Below, in pieces: positions 32,136-42,842 of a stretch of 64,000 nucleotides of DNA. The notes under the pieces were generated by a model. That model was not told where the DNA came from and made no database searches. It saw nothing but the letters and a program-made list of their open reading frames with translations. Source of the stretch: Cyrtodaria siliqua (taxonomy: Eukaryota > Mollusca > Bivalvia > Adapedonta > Hiatellidae). The position numbers were made by a program, and so were the translations under genes. How positions within the stretch are numbered: the first letter of the stretch is position 1; the number at the start of each line of letters is the position of its first letter. The stretch lies in contig JAWPHD010005067.1 in assembly GCA_037043455.1 (NCBI GenBank), forward strand, positions 107,735 through 171,734, read 5' to 3'.

Positions 32136-32220
32136 CCCAAAACACCCATTTGTCACATAAATGGAATGGTCTTAATTCAAAGAAAGAACAGTCCATTATA
32201 TATATGTAGCGGGTTAAGGG
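32043..32220. mobile_element. piggyBac-like MITE, copy e
   Basis: Ends CCCTTAACCCGC and GCGGGTTAAGGG, right TTAA at 32221-32224. Same location in the module as copy a at 172-349. Confidence 0.75.
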
Positions 32221-32326
32221 TTAAATCATGAGTTACTAGCGACATTTCCATTTAACAAATACAATCGAGCGTCTCATTTATTATCATTGAACATTGCTTC
32301 ACGTCAGCCGATGTTATTACACATGC

Positions 32327-32531
32327 TAGAAGTAATTATAACCCCGCTTTCACAAAGTAATTATAACCCCGCTTTCACAAAGTAATTATAACCCCGCTTT
32401 CACAAAGTAATTATAACCCCGCTTTCACAAAGTAATTATAACCCCGCTTTCACAAAGTAATTATAACCCCGCTTTCACAAAGTAATTATAACCCCGCTTT
32501 CACAAAGTAATTATAACCCCGCTTTCACAAA
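32327..32531. repeat. 25-bp array 'accccgctttcacaaagtaa', 8 units
   Basis: Eight near-perfect units with 'ttata' linking. Homologous places at 465-490 and 21900-21920 hold a single unit, so the array arose only in unit 3. Confidence 0.9.
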
Positions 32532-34555
32532 GTGAAATGGGGGCAATATAGGAATCACGCTGTCCGTAACGTCCCGTCCCATACCGTAACACATTTTTGT
32601 CCCGTCGCATCGCGTAACATATTGTTATTACTTGCATTCCTGAAACAGTTTTGAACGGGTTGTTTAGAAACTTCATATTCACGTAATAACTGATAAAAAA
32701 GTAGGGGTATTCATCACCTTCAGTGGTAGTTCTAGTTGTGCATCCTACGATTCCTGAATTGTTCATGCAGATGTGCACTTTTGAACTGGAAAAGGGTTGA
32801 CCTGATCAGTTTTGCTTTATCAGAAGAGAGGCTTTTGTGTTACCGGGCTAGTAAGAAGGTGGAATACCTTGGTGTTTATTGCAGGCGGTGTAATGTGATG
32901 TCGTAAAGTTTCATGAACAAAAACAAATATGGCGACTCGGATGTCGAGCAGAATATTTTTTATAGAAATAGAACTAGTACAGAGAGCATGGATAATACAC
33001 ATGAAAGCATGGAAAATATACATGCTATTAATGCCTTGTCCTGTTGTTTATTCGCTTTAGCATGAAAACACAGAATATCTCGGCAGATCTTTGCCATCAT
33101 TGCTTTCTAAGACTTGCTAGTGAAAGGCAATGACATTGTCTAGTATATATCGTACATCACCATCAATCAATACTGAAAAGATGATCCCTTGGAAGCAACA
33201 AACATAAGCGAGAGAGAAAAGTAGCAGGCTCGGTTTATTGAGTCTGTTCATGAGGGGTAATTATAAGATGCAACACCTCTCACGCCTCCTAGCACCGGCT
33301 TAAGCGATATTTTATTTTAAAGCAACACATAATGGGCTTGATGATCCCAAAGGGTCAGTAAATAATAAGTTAACCAAATCAAATCAATAGTTGTATGGAA
33401 GGATGATGAAAATGAGGTCTATTTGCTTGTAAATAAACAAAGTTACCATGGATATAAAATTAATGAATATGGAGCTATACTGTGAATGGAAACAATGACA
33501 GATAAATTCTGATTGTTACCGGTATTAAATGCAATACAACTTGCTTGTATGTGGACGGCACGACTAACGGACAAAGACCAACCACTCTCTATAATGACGA
33601 ATAAAGAGTGTGCACTCTCTACAGTGACGAACAAAGAGTAAGCACTACATGCAACTATGGTGCACTCGTGTACTTTGATGAAACGGCATGCTTTAATGAA
33701 AACAAATGATTGTTCATAAACTAATTAACAATTATGGTTAAAAAACAGCTCATTTATTCAACTTGCCCCAATATAAAAGTATCCGAAATAGCATTATCCG
33801 ATTTGAGTTAACTTATAAAGTGCCTTGATGAAAACGATAATAAATATTCAGCTGAATATTACATTGTAAATGACATGTTTGATGATATAGTCTTAGTTTC
33901 ATTTCAACGTTTAGTTCTCTCAAGATTAGGTAGATGTAATCTTGTGGAACGGTTATTTGTTGATTATTTTCCCCCAGCGGTAATATTGTATGAATCACAG
34001 ACCTAATATGTCTGTGTATGAATAAAAGAAATTGCATATTTTTAGCTGTCTATATTGGCTTAATATCGCTGGAAGCTGGGATGAATTTAAAAACCACTAA
34101 TATCAGATAATAAACACCAGAATTGTGGTCCTTGATTAAGTAATGCTATATTTTGCTGCATTATTAATACTTAGCACCTTCATTTTACCAATAATGGTCA
34201 AAGTCAAATCAGTTTCATCTCATCCCTTCCAATGTTGTGTTTAGAATGTTAATGTCAAAGCAATAAAAGCGTGGACAAGTTCGAAGACCAGAGCATATCT
34301 GACTTCCCACCCCCATCCCCACTCAACTATTGCTTCGGCACAAAAACATTGTAAAATACCTTTTTATGAAGCAGGAATATATATCATGTTTACAAACATT
34401 CCTTGTTTATTATGCTCCCCGAAATCTTCGGGGGAGCATTCATTTGCCATCATGTCCGTATATATGTCCATATGTCCGTCCATCCACTTTCTTGTCCGCT
34501 CAACTCCAACGTTTTTCATCCGATTTTCATGAAACTTTATAAGGATGATGTCTAG
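32532..34555. repeat. Duplicated module of TRIM unit 3, no gene
   Basis: Matches 490-2450 closely. A short insertion near 33935-34015 ('gaacggttatttgttgatta') is not in unit 1. Short ORFs (32820-33023, 33443-33634) parallel those of unit 1 with differing ends and are not convincing genes. Confidence 0.7.
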
Positions 34556-34558
34556 TAG

Positions 34559-34645
34559 TCGAGCTCCCAGTGGGATTGGAACCAGCAGCGGTGAGAGGCA
34601 ATGGTTTAGAACGCAACGTTGTTAACCATTCGGCCACGGAGACGC
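34559..34645 (-). mobile_element. tRNA-derived SINE, head fragment
   Basis: Only the tRNA-like 5' part remains: on the minus strand GTCTCCGTGGCCGAATGGTT at the start and GGTTCCAATCCCACTGGGAG as B box. The body and tail are absent. Confidence 0.75.
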
Positions 34646-34649
34646 TATA

Positions 34650-35630
34650 TTTTATAGGAAGTATCACTATGATGTCTTGTAGCGCATATTGTCAGGGTGT
34701 TCTACTTGAATGATTTTTGGCAGAGTTATGGGACTTTGAAGTTTTTCAGATGTAAAGCATTTCCGCTCAACTCCTACATTTTCCATCTGATTTTCATGAA
34801 ACTGCGGAAGTATCAGTATGATGTCTAGTAGCACATATTGACAGGACGTTCTGGTTGATTGGGAACCTGGGGTTGTGCGATAGAATCCCACAAATGAACT
34901 TACATTTAACATTAAATTGCTTGAACTGTCATGGCCTCTTTAGAAAGTAGAGCAATACAGGCCCATGAAATACAGGCCCACATGGCCCATGAAATCTTGT
35001 ATCAAGTTTCCACTCTTCTCCCTATCAGATTGTCAAAAACATGTGTCATGGTCGAAATGCACTGGTCTCAGCAGCTTTTGTTTTTGTCTCGCCTTTTTGG
35101 TTGTGTCAATTTCTTGCAAGCCAAGGACTATTAAACGTTGGTTATAGTTGTAGCTTGGGTATTACTACTCTGTGTGAGGGCTATTCTACATGCATGGGAC
35201 AGCAGAAAGACAGTGTTTTGAAATTGAACACTCACCCATAGATGCAAAATTAAACTTAAAGAACACAATTTCAGAAAATAGATTTCACGCATAGATTAAT
35301 TTGATTAAATTGTCTTTCTGGGGTCCGTAGAAAACTTGGTAGTTTGTACATTCAGGTTTTGTTATTCGGTCACTTTCACAGGAGCTGTATGCCCTAGACA
35401 CGTCAAACTTGGGTTAGAGTGGCATCTTGGGATTGGGATTCAAGCTAATACACGTGTAAATCGAGATATATGTTTTGTGACTTGATTTAAGGGTTAAGCG
35501 TTAATTCATTTAGGTAATAAGGTCAGCTTGGAATGTTTAGCATTAAGTTTTTGTTTCCCTCAAATGTTGGTGATGTAACTCAGCACTCATTTAGATATCT
35601 ATCATTTGTGTGAAAGTTCAGTGTAGTCCA
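34650..35630. repeat. Duplicated module of TRIM unit 3, near flank
   Basis: Matches 3535-3680 and 4830-5990. It has one 49-bp unit and no MITE at the place where units 1 and 2 have copies b and c (only 'taagggttaagcgttaattc' remains near 35490, a possible excision or deletion remnant). Confidence 0.65.
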
Positions 35631-35633
35631 GAC

Positions 35634-36108
35634 CACAGATCTAATAACAAATAGATTGAAAACTGTGAAATGTGTCTAAATTTCAGATGGCACAGTGCGG
35701 AAATTGCACAAAATATACCCGACTTTAAACTCACATATCATAAAGAGTTTTATTCAAATAAGTTTCATTTATGTCAAAACCCATCACACAATTATTTCTC
35801 TTTCTAATGTTGGAATTTCACGACATCAGTTGCTTGGATTTTAAGGGAAAAGACAAAAATGTTGATATTATTAACTTTTAACGGCTTTTTATACAATTTC
35901 TTATTTTGAAAATAAAAATATATTAGTATAATCCAGTTTTCTATTCCTTATGAATCTATTCCTTATGAATCTTTTGAATTTATTCTCATCAAAATCAATG
36001 AATGTTTTAGAGAGGAGTTAGAAGGAAAAGTTTAGGTGCCACGTGATATTTTGGCTTCTTCATTAGTTCAGATATGAAGTTTCCAATCTGTTTGTTATTG
36101 GGTCTGTC
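35634..36108 (+). mobile_element. TIR element CACAGAY...GTCTGT, unit 3 copy
   Basis: Same flanks (TCCAGAC) and interior as the 5995 copy, with a small internal duplication 'tattccttatgaatc' near 35945. Confidence 0.75.
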
Positions 36109-36216
36109 TCCAGACATGTAATTCAATGGAATTTTTGTTTAATAAAAATCTTTACTCAACTGTGACATGTTTCATGTAATATTAAGATTGAAAATCAAGA
36201 AACATAATGTACAAAC

Positions 36217-36222
36217 TTTATT
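36217..36222 (-). terminator. Poly(A) signal of TRIM-like gene 3
   Basis: AATAAA on the minus strand in the conserved context described for copy 1, about 390 bp past the stop. Confidence 0.6.
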
Positions 36223-36611
36223 AAATACACTTTGCTGATTACAATTTAAATTCTGAATATTAAAATCAGAAAATACTTCATTTACATAGTTACATAAGTC
36301 CTATAATCAATGTTTTTACAAAATGCTGATTGAAGACAAAACTTCAGCTAAAACAAGTCTACACAGTGTACTTGTAAACGACTTAACGTGTACAATGCCA
36401 AATTAAATATTTAATCAAAAGCAACATTGAATATATATTCAGAGTAAATCTAGGGTTACAGTTTCAATTTGCTAACAAAAATCATCATTAAATTTCATCA
36501 TTTTTTAAGATCAGCATAAACCCTAATTTGTTTCTACTGTAACTACCTTCTCTGTGTTTAATGTTATTTAAGCATTTGCCACCATTAGTGAAGTTCTTAT
36601 AGCCCTTGGAG

Positions 36612-38321
36612 TTATTTAAGTTCAAACACGCTCATAGTATCATTGTAACCTGCTATGTAGAGTTTATCTTCCTGGTCGCTGTATGACATGGACCCTGGAA
36701 CAACCACTCCATCTGCCTGTGTCAGTAGTAGTCTCAGTCTCTCACAGTTCTCCGTGATCTGGTGCACATTCTGGGAGACATGCCCACATAGGTAAACAGT
36801 CCCATCACTATCTACACATACTCCTACTGGATCCTTCAGGTCCTTGTTCTTATATACGGCCCGGACCACACCCTCCATGGTCATGCTGGTCAGGGATTGG
36901 TTATCCCAATCAGAAACATACAGGATTGTTCTGTCAGGACTGATAGCTATGTAATGTGGAGCAATAAAAAGCTGATCTCCATTCATATCTGTAGATATAA
37001 CAGTTAACACAGTTCCATTCATTTCCATGATTTCAACTTTTGAAGGAATTGTGAATGTCACGGCAAGTCTCCCATCATAGCATACTATACCCCTGCACGC
37101 TCCATCTACCTTCATCGCATGACCTATTGACAGATTACTGTCAGAAACCAACAGAAACTGGATAAATTCCTTCTCATGGACAGTTACTGCAAATTCATCT
37201 GTTTTGGTCTCTGTTATATCCCACAGGTCAGCTGTCATTTTAAGCTGAGACAATATCTTATTTTGCCTTATGTCTAGGAGTTTAACAGAGTCATTGTTAG
37301 GATCTATAATGATGAGTCGTCCATCTGTCAGGACTGTTGAACCAGTGATCCAGCAGTCGCGTTGATCAGAAGATGATTTTACACTGATGTCTTGTATACG
37401 GGTGGGTTTGAGGTCTTCAGGGGCCTTAAGTTGTCCCAAGTTGTTGATGCTTCTTAGTAGACCTTGTATCAGCGGGTCAGGCACGAACTTGTACCGTCCA
37501 GTTTGATTCTCATTTTCAACTTTGACTAGGATGTCTTCCAGTACCTTCATGTTTTTTTCTGCTTTCTTTATCTTGATATATAGTTGTGTGTTTTGTTGAG
37601 ATGTCCTCAATATTTCCATCTCAGAGTTCAGTGCTTGAATCTCTTGCATGGCCATTTTGCATGTTGAAGAAATATTGTTCATCTTTTCAATATAACTATC
37701 TTGAATGCATTTGGCTTCTTTTTTCACTTCATTCTCTAGTTTGTCTAACACTCTGTTTACTTCATTTCTGAGTGTTCCTATGTCTTCTATTGCCCTAGTG
37801 TAACACAAATTAGATCGGGAAATATTTTGTCCTGATTTGCATTTATTGTCATCAAATTGTTTCTTCATTGCCTCGAGTTTCGAAATCATGTCCTTGTACT
37901 GAGCCTTGTCTTCAATCCCTTCAGCAATGTCTTCAATATAGCTGACGTCATCACAACCACGGTGGCCGGTAGTCATGCACACACTGCAGCCAAGCTGATC
38001 ATGTGACGGGCAGATATACTTGACAGATTTACCTTTATGTTGAGGACATTTCTCAGTGCACAAGTCCTTAGGTTTGGCTGATGTTTTTTTACGTGGCATT
38101 TCACATTTATCCAGTAGAGAATGGTTTCTAGATGGCATGGGTCGACAATGACACTTATAACACGCCTCACATAAATAATGATGACAGTCGACACAGAATC
38201 CTGCAGCAGGTAACTCATGTCCGTCCATTCCACACGGGTCACATGACAACTCGGAGTTCTCCTGAGATGCTTCAGGTACAGAGGCACTCATTTTATCCAT
38301 CTTTCTTCCTGATACTTCCAT
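36612..38321 (-). CDS. TRIM-like B-box / coiled-coil / beta-propeller protein, copy 3 (569 aa)
   Basis: Intact ORF of the same length as copy 1 and colinear with it. B-box-like regions at about 27-70 (CDPC, CVDCHHYLCEACYKCHC) and 92-125 (CPQH, CPSH, CSVCMTTGHRGCDD) keep all Cys/His ligands. Coiled coil about 130-285; propeller from about 300, with LTDGRLIIIDPNNDSVKLLD, ILYVSDWDNQSLTSMTMEG and GTVYLCGHVSQNVHQI. Differences from copy 1 are spread over the whole length and concentrate in the propeller (for example DLWDITETKTDEFAVTVHEK), as expected if the ligand-binding face varies. The splice acceptor (CAATCAG) 8 bp before the ATG is intact. Function in innate immunity is inference from the family. 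Confidence 0.9.
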   Translation of the reverse strand: MEVSGRKMDKMSASVPEASQENSELSCDPCGMDGHELPAAGFCVDCHHYLCEACYKCHCRPMPSRNHSLLDKCEMPRKKTSAKPKDLCTEKCPQHKGKSVKYICPSHDQLGCSVCMTTGHRGCDDVSYIEDIAEGIEDKAQYKDMISKLEAMKKQFDDNKCKSGQNISRSNLCYTRAIEDIGTLRNEVNRVLDKLENEVKKEAKCIQDSYIEKMNNISSTCKMAMQEIQALNSEMEILRTSQQNTQLYIKIKKAEKNMKVLEDILVKVENENQTGRYKFVPDPLIQGLLRSINNLGQLKAPEDLKPTRIQDISVKSSSDQRDCWITGSTVLTDGRLIIIDPNNDSVKLLDIRQNKILSQLKMTADLWDITETKTDEFAVTVHEKEFIQFLLVSDSNLSIGHAMKVDGACRGIVCYDGRLAVTFTIPSKVEIMEMNGTVLTVISTDMNGDQLFIAPHYIAISPDRTILYVSDWDNQSLTSMTMEGVVRAVYKNKDLKDPVGVCVDSDGTVYLCGHVSQNVHQITENCERLRLLLTQADGVVVPGSMSYSDQEDKLYIAGYNDTMSVFELK

Positions 38322-38631
38322 GTGTACACTGATTGTATCATATCTTTGTAACTATTACCGTGGTTTCATTCTTGTACGTCCATGTTTACATTACTTTAAT
38401 CATATCTTTATAGGTCATATATTTGGCTTTCATTCTGTCCATGTTAACCTAATGGTATAGTACATTTTTCTTAAACTTCCACTTTTATTTTCAAACTTTT
38501 TTAACCAGTCACATTCTTAAATCAACATCATAAAAGTCGAAGCTCATTTAAAACGTTTATTTTTTTCCAACTCCTCTTAATGTCCAAACTTGTATATACA
38601 TATTATAACCAGGATGTGATATCTTTCTTAC

Positions 38632-38712
38632 TTGGTTCCCTTCCTCGTAAAATATTCAGTCCTGGTAAATGGGCTAAAGCCAAGTTCAATATTGGGAACA
38701 TTAATACCTTTA
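38632..38712 (-). other. Upstream non-coding exon of TRIM copy 3
   Basis: Conserved block ending GGAACCAA then GTAAG on the minus strand; the last exon base is A instead of G, a slightly weaker donor than in the other copies. Intron to the coding exon is about 303 bp (38329-38631). Confidence 0.6.
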
Positions 38713-38719
38713 CACCATA

Positions 38720-39964
38720 ATAAATATAATTGGTGCACTATAATCACCAGTTAGTAATATGCAAACACAATTCACTTTATACTATTCTTATAATTAATAT
38801 TATTGATTGAACAAATGCAAGTTACGTGAAAAACTAACAGGACGCCCTAAAAAATGCTTTAAGACATTATAAGATTGACAGCAGTTTTTACAAAAATGAG
38901 TGAAAGAGTATGAGAGTATTTATAGAATACATGTATTGATTTTGTAAAATCGTGTATAACTCTCATATTAGCATATTATTATCCATGTTGTTAATAGCCA
39001 AATAAATGGGCCTTGTAGAAGGGCTGAAAAAACACACAACAACAACAACAAAAAACAACAACAGGACGCCCGAGTTTTTAAAACAAACAAGATTGCCGTT
39101 TGTCCCTTTAAAGAAACCATTTGAGATATTCAGTCCATATTAATTTTGTTGCGAATATGTCTAGTATCAAAATACAGGCCAAGTTGGGGTATGCTCTTAT
39201 TCTAGAAAGTATTGGCAGAGTTATGGGCCTTTTATACTTTCACTACCGGTATATGACAATATTATAAGGTAAATAGTTTCTACTCATTTTAAAGAACGTT
39301 GATTATGGTTTGTTTTGAACAAATAATGGCAGGATTATGGCCCTTTGAACTTCCACTGTATAACAACTAGATAATGGTTTCCAGTTATTGTACTGAAAAC
39401 CATTTCAGGTATTCAGTCAGTATTTGCTGTGAATCTGTTTGGTATCAAACTACATCTCGCATTTGATTCTGATTAATTTCATAAACCACGTAGCCAATAT
39501 TGACCAAACTTCACATGAATGATCCGGAGATCAGTGTCCTATAACTTTGAGAAAATTAGTTATTTTCACATCCAAGATGGCCACCGTTCTCCACAACCGC
39601 TGAACAAATTTTGAAAGTTGTTTTTCACCTAGACTTTCAATGTGGTACAAATCAAGGTACTACAACTGAGAAAGTTCTGGGCCCATTCTTTATATTTCTA
39701 TTCATTGGCAATAGAGATAAGACCTGACATGTTTATTCCTGTTGGCAACATTTGATATTTTTATGTTGTTACACCGTAAAATCCATCTTAATTCTGCAGT
39801 CTACACTAGTTATTATTTACTCTTCACCAGGGTCATCAGGTGAGAGATTCAGAGTCATTTGGCCCTCTCGTTTTCTCAATGTTTATATTGTTACCACTCT
39901 CCTCCCTATTAGAGTATCATCAAAATTAGTATACTGGTTTCACTCTGTCCGTCTGCCTGTAGAC
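38720..39964. repeat. Mixed dispersed repeats, no gene
   Basis: 'aaaaactaacaggacgcc' blocks recur near 50985 and 62455. A short AAC-rich microsatellite is at 39035-39065. 39100-39700 looks like several decayed units around 'tcagtcagtatttgctgtga' and 'gagttatgggcctt'. Nothing coding recognised; the ORF at 39752 is not convincing. Confidence 0.5.
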
Positions 39965-40875
39965 GCAACCTTGTCCGCTCCATAACTTCTCTTCCCCTGA
40001 AGCAAATCACATAAAACTTCATGGGTGGACTGCCTGTGATGAGAGAATGAAACCTCTCGATTCTGAGGTTAGTAGGTCAAAGGTCAAGGTCACCGTGACC
40101 TGATAATAAAAAACCTTGTTCGCTCCATAACTCCTCTACCCCTGATGCAAATCTCATGAAACCTTATAGGTGAGCTGCCATTGGTGAGAAAACGATTGAT
40201 TTTGAGGTCAGTAGGTCAAAGGTCAAGGACACCGGCACCCGATATTGAAAAACCTTGTCCGCTTCATAACTCCTGCCCCCCTGAAGAAAATCTCATGGAA
40301 CTTTATAGGTGAACTGCCTTTGGTGAGAGGACGACAACTTATGATTTTGAGGTCAGTAGGTCAAAGGTCAATGTCACCAGCATCCGATAATGAAAAACAT
40401 TGTCCGCTCCATAACTCCTGTTTCCCTGAAGCAAAGCTCATGAAACTTCACAGGTGAGCTGCCTTTGGTAAGAGGACGATCCCTATAGATTTTGACGTCA
40501 GTAGGTCAAAGGTCAAGGTCACCGGCACGCGATAATGAAAAACTTTGTCCGCTCCTTAACTTCTCTCCCCCTGAAGCAAATGAAACTTCCTAGGTGAACT
40601 GCTTGTGGTGAGAGGATGATACCTATTGATTTTGAGGTGAGTAGGTCCTTTTCAACATCCAAGATGGACACCGTTTTCCACAACAGCAATGTCACCGGGA
40701 CCCGATAATGAAATATATTGTCCGCTCCATAACTCCTCTCCCCATGAAGCAAATCTCATGAAACTTAATAGGTGGACTGCCTGTGATGAAAAGATGGACC
40801 CTATTGTTTTGATGTCAGTAGGTCAAAGTCAAGGCCACCATTACCTGATCATGAAAATCCCATTCCACTCAATTT
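39965..40875. repeat. ~140-bp tandem array 'tccgctccataactcctc', about 6 units
   Basis: Units carry 'ccctgaagcaaatctcatga', 'aacttcataggtgaactgcc' and 'gtcagtaggtcaaaggtcaa'. Unit starts are near 39971, 40115, 40255, 40397, 40542 and 40718. A dispersed family in molluscs by my impression; non-coding. Confidence 0.8.
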
Positions 40876-41235
40876 ACTGAAACGGTAGGGTAGGCAATGG
40901 AGTTGGGACTGGTACCGGGGGTACATTTGTCGCCTTCAAAAGGCGACAGCTCTAGTTTGTAATAGTCGAGCCCCACTGGTCTCTTACAACTCTTGTTTCT
41001 CTCTCACTTTTTTGGATGGGGAGGGGAGACCAGGGCGGTGGCCGCATCAATCTTTGTTTTTTGCATTTCGGTCAGTTTCTCGGGACATTTAAATCTTCGG
41101 TCATAGATCAGGGGTCACTTTCTTAGGAACTGTATGCACTAGACCGCTCAAACTTCGGTTATAGTTATAACTCAACGTGACGTAGCAAATGTGGTGTGAC
41201 ATGACCTTCCAAGGCAAAGGACAGAAAACTTTAAT
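40876..41235. other. Spacer with dispersed-repeat remnants
   Basis: 'gtcgccttcaaaaggcgaca' near 40930 is a short hairpin. The rest resembles parts of the unit modules (5560-5600). No gene seen. Confidence 0.4.
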
Positions 41236-41468
41236 TTGTCTGTTTGTATGGTGTTTTACGTCATTTTCAACACATGTAAGGTTATATATGACGGTCGATA
41301 TTTTGTGGTGGAGGCAGACCGCCCACTTTTCCTGGGTACAACCAGTACTGTACACCTCCCGCAATCCGTAAGAATCGACACTTCCTCACTTACAAGTCGT
41401 GTCGAACCCACAGCGGTGAGAGGCGAAGGTTTACAAAGCAACGTCGTTAACCATTCGGCCATGGAGAC
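41236..41468 (-). mobile_element. tRNA-derived SINE, best full-length copy
   Basis: On the minus strand it starts GTCTCCATGGCCGAATGGTT (tRNA Leu/Ser-like A-box region), has GGGTTCGACAC as B box about 60 bp on, a conserved body, and ends near 'cacatgtgttgaaaatgacg' plus an AAAC-rich tail. About 230 bp. Pol III promoter boxes, tRNA-like head and four other copies support the call. Confidence 0.8.
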
Positions 41469-41535
41469 CCTAATATTTACATTCAAGTTTTGCGTTCATG
41501 TCACTTTCTCTGGAGCTGTATGCACTAGACACTTC

Positions 41536-41815
41536 AGACCCGTAGCTACGCAGAGGCACACCGAGGCAGTTGCCTCGGTATACTTTTGGAATGTACCAAA
41601 CATTTAAGTATGCATTTTAATGGAATACCAAATAAACTCAATTAAATCATCTTAAACATAACTGTCTAACTTTAATCTGAAAAATCTGGCCCGGGAATGC
41701 ACTCAAAAGCAGGAAATCGCATGCAGAAATTATTATTTTGTCTATGGGGCATGTCCCCAAAGCCTACTAGGAAGGTATTTGCCTCTGTTAAATATCAGGC
41801 CTGGCTACGGACCTG
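41536..41815. mobile_element. hAT-like MITE, 280 bp
   Basis: The left end AGACCCGTAGCTACG is inverted at the right as CTGGCTACGGACCTG (reverse complement CAGGTCCGTAGCCAG). CACTTC flanks both sides (41530-41535, 41816-41821). The other units are uninterrupted here. The CAGG.CCGTAGC-type end resembles hAT elements, but an 8-bp duplication is not clear, so the superfamily is tentative. Confidence 0.6.
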
Positions 41816-41821
41816 CACTTC

Positions 41822-42430
41822 GAACTTAGGTTATAGTTGTATCTTGAGATTAGGATTCAAACCCTGTATACATATACTCAGTTGCAAAATAAACTGGACA
41901 CTTTGAAAATTTTACTTTACACCCTATCCTCTTTATCAAACAACAGTCCCTTAATGATTCGACCTATTGAAAAACAAATGACAACATGATATTGGCAATG
42001 GAATGATAAATACGTTGGTACCAAACATGGCATATTCATTTTAGAATTTGTCAATTTAATTCTATAAAAATCTTTATACGATTAAATCTAAACAAAACTC
42101 AGTGCCCACTTTCTTTTGCAACTGAGTATATGTATATGTAAATTGAGATATGTAATTGTGACTAGCAGAAAATAAGGTCAACATTGACCGTTCTGCATTT
42201 AGTTTTTGTTTCCTCAAATAACATGCAGAAGATCATCCAAATGTTGGTGATGCAACTTGGCATGCATTGCACACATTTAGATATCTTATGTGTGTCGAAT
42301 TGCTTTGATGGCGAGACATTTAATTCTGCGGAATTCTTCTTTCATATAAAATTCTTCATTAACTCAACTGGTGATATGTTTTATGGTAATAGTAAGTTTA
42401 GATTGAAACTCAAGAAACATAATGAAAATA
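41822..42430. other. Remnant of unit 4 near flank, no gene
   Basis: Recognisable pieces of the module (42175-42330 matching 5880-5970) with a central stretch (41880-42120) not seen elsewhere, bounded by the repeated string 'cagttgcaaaataaactgg' / 'ttgcaactgagtatatgtat', which looks like inverted ends of another small insert. Unit 4 lacks the CACAGAY element. Confidence 0.45.
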
Positions 42431-42433
42431 TAC

Positions 42434-42439
42434 TTTATT
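42434..42439 (-). terminator. Poly(A) signal of TRIM-like gene 4
   Basis: AATAAA on the minus strand, about 400 bp past the stop, conserved with the other copies. Confidence 0.6.
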
Positions 42440-42842
42440 AAATACACTTTGCTGAGTATAATTTAAATTTTGAATAAATAAGTAAATACTTCATAAACAT
42501 AAATAGAATGACTACCATACTTGACATCGCATTTCGTCTAAGCAGTACATTTACAAAATACTTATTAAAGAGAAAACTTCAACTAAAACAAGTCTACACA
42601 GTGTACCTGTAATGACTTAACCTGTACAATGCCAAGTTAAATATTTAATCAAAAGAAACATTGAATATATATTCGGAGTAAATTTAGGGCTACAGTTGCA
42701 ATTTCCTAATGAAAACCCATAATTTAAATTTCCCTTTAACAAAAGTATAAACCCTTATTTGTTTCTACTGTAACTGGTTTCTTTGTGTTTGATGTTATTT
42801 AAGCAATTGCCATCATTTGTGAAGTCCTTATAGCACTTGGAG

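Noticed and set aside
32327..32531. CRISPR-like direct repeats of 25 bp
   Set aside because: Units abut without variable spacers, and the surroundings are eukaryotic; it is a minisatellite.
41236..41607. 123-codon plus-strand ORF
   Set aside because: It lies antisense over the SINE and the following MITE end; composite of mobile DNA.
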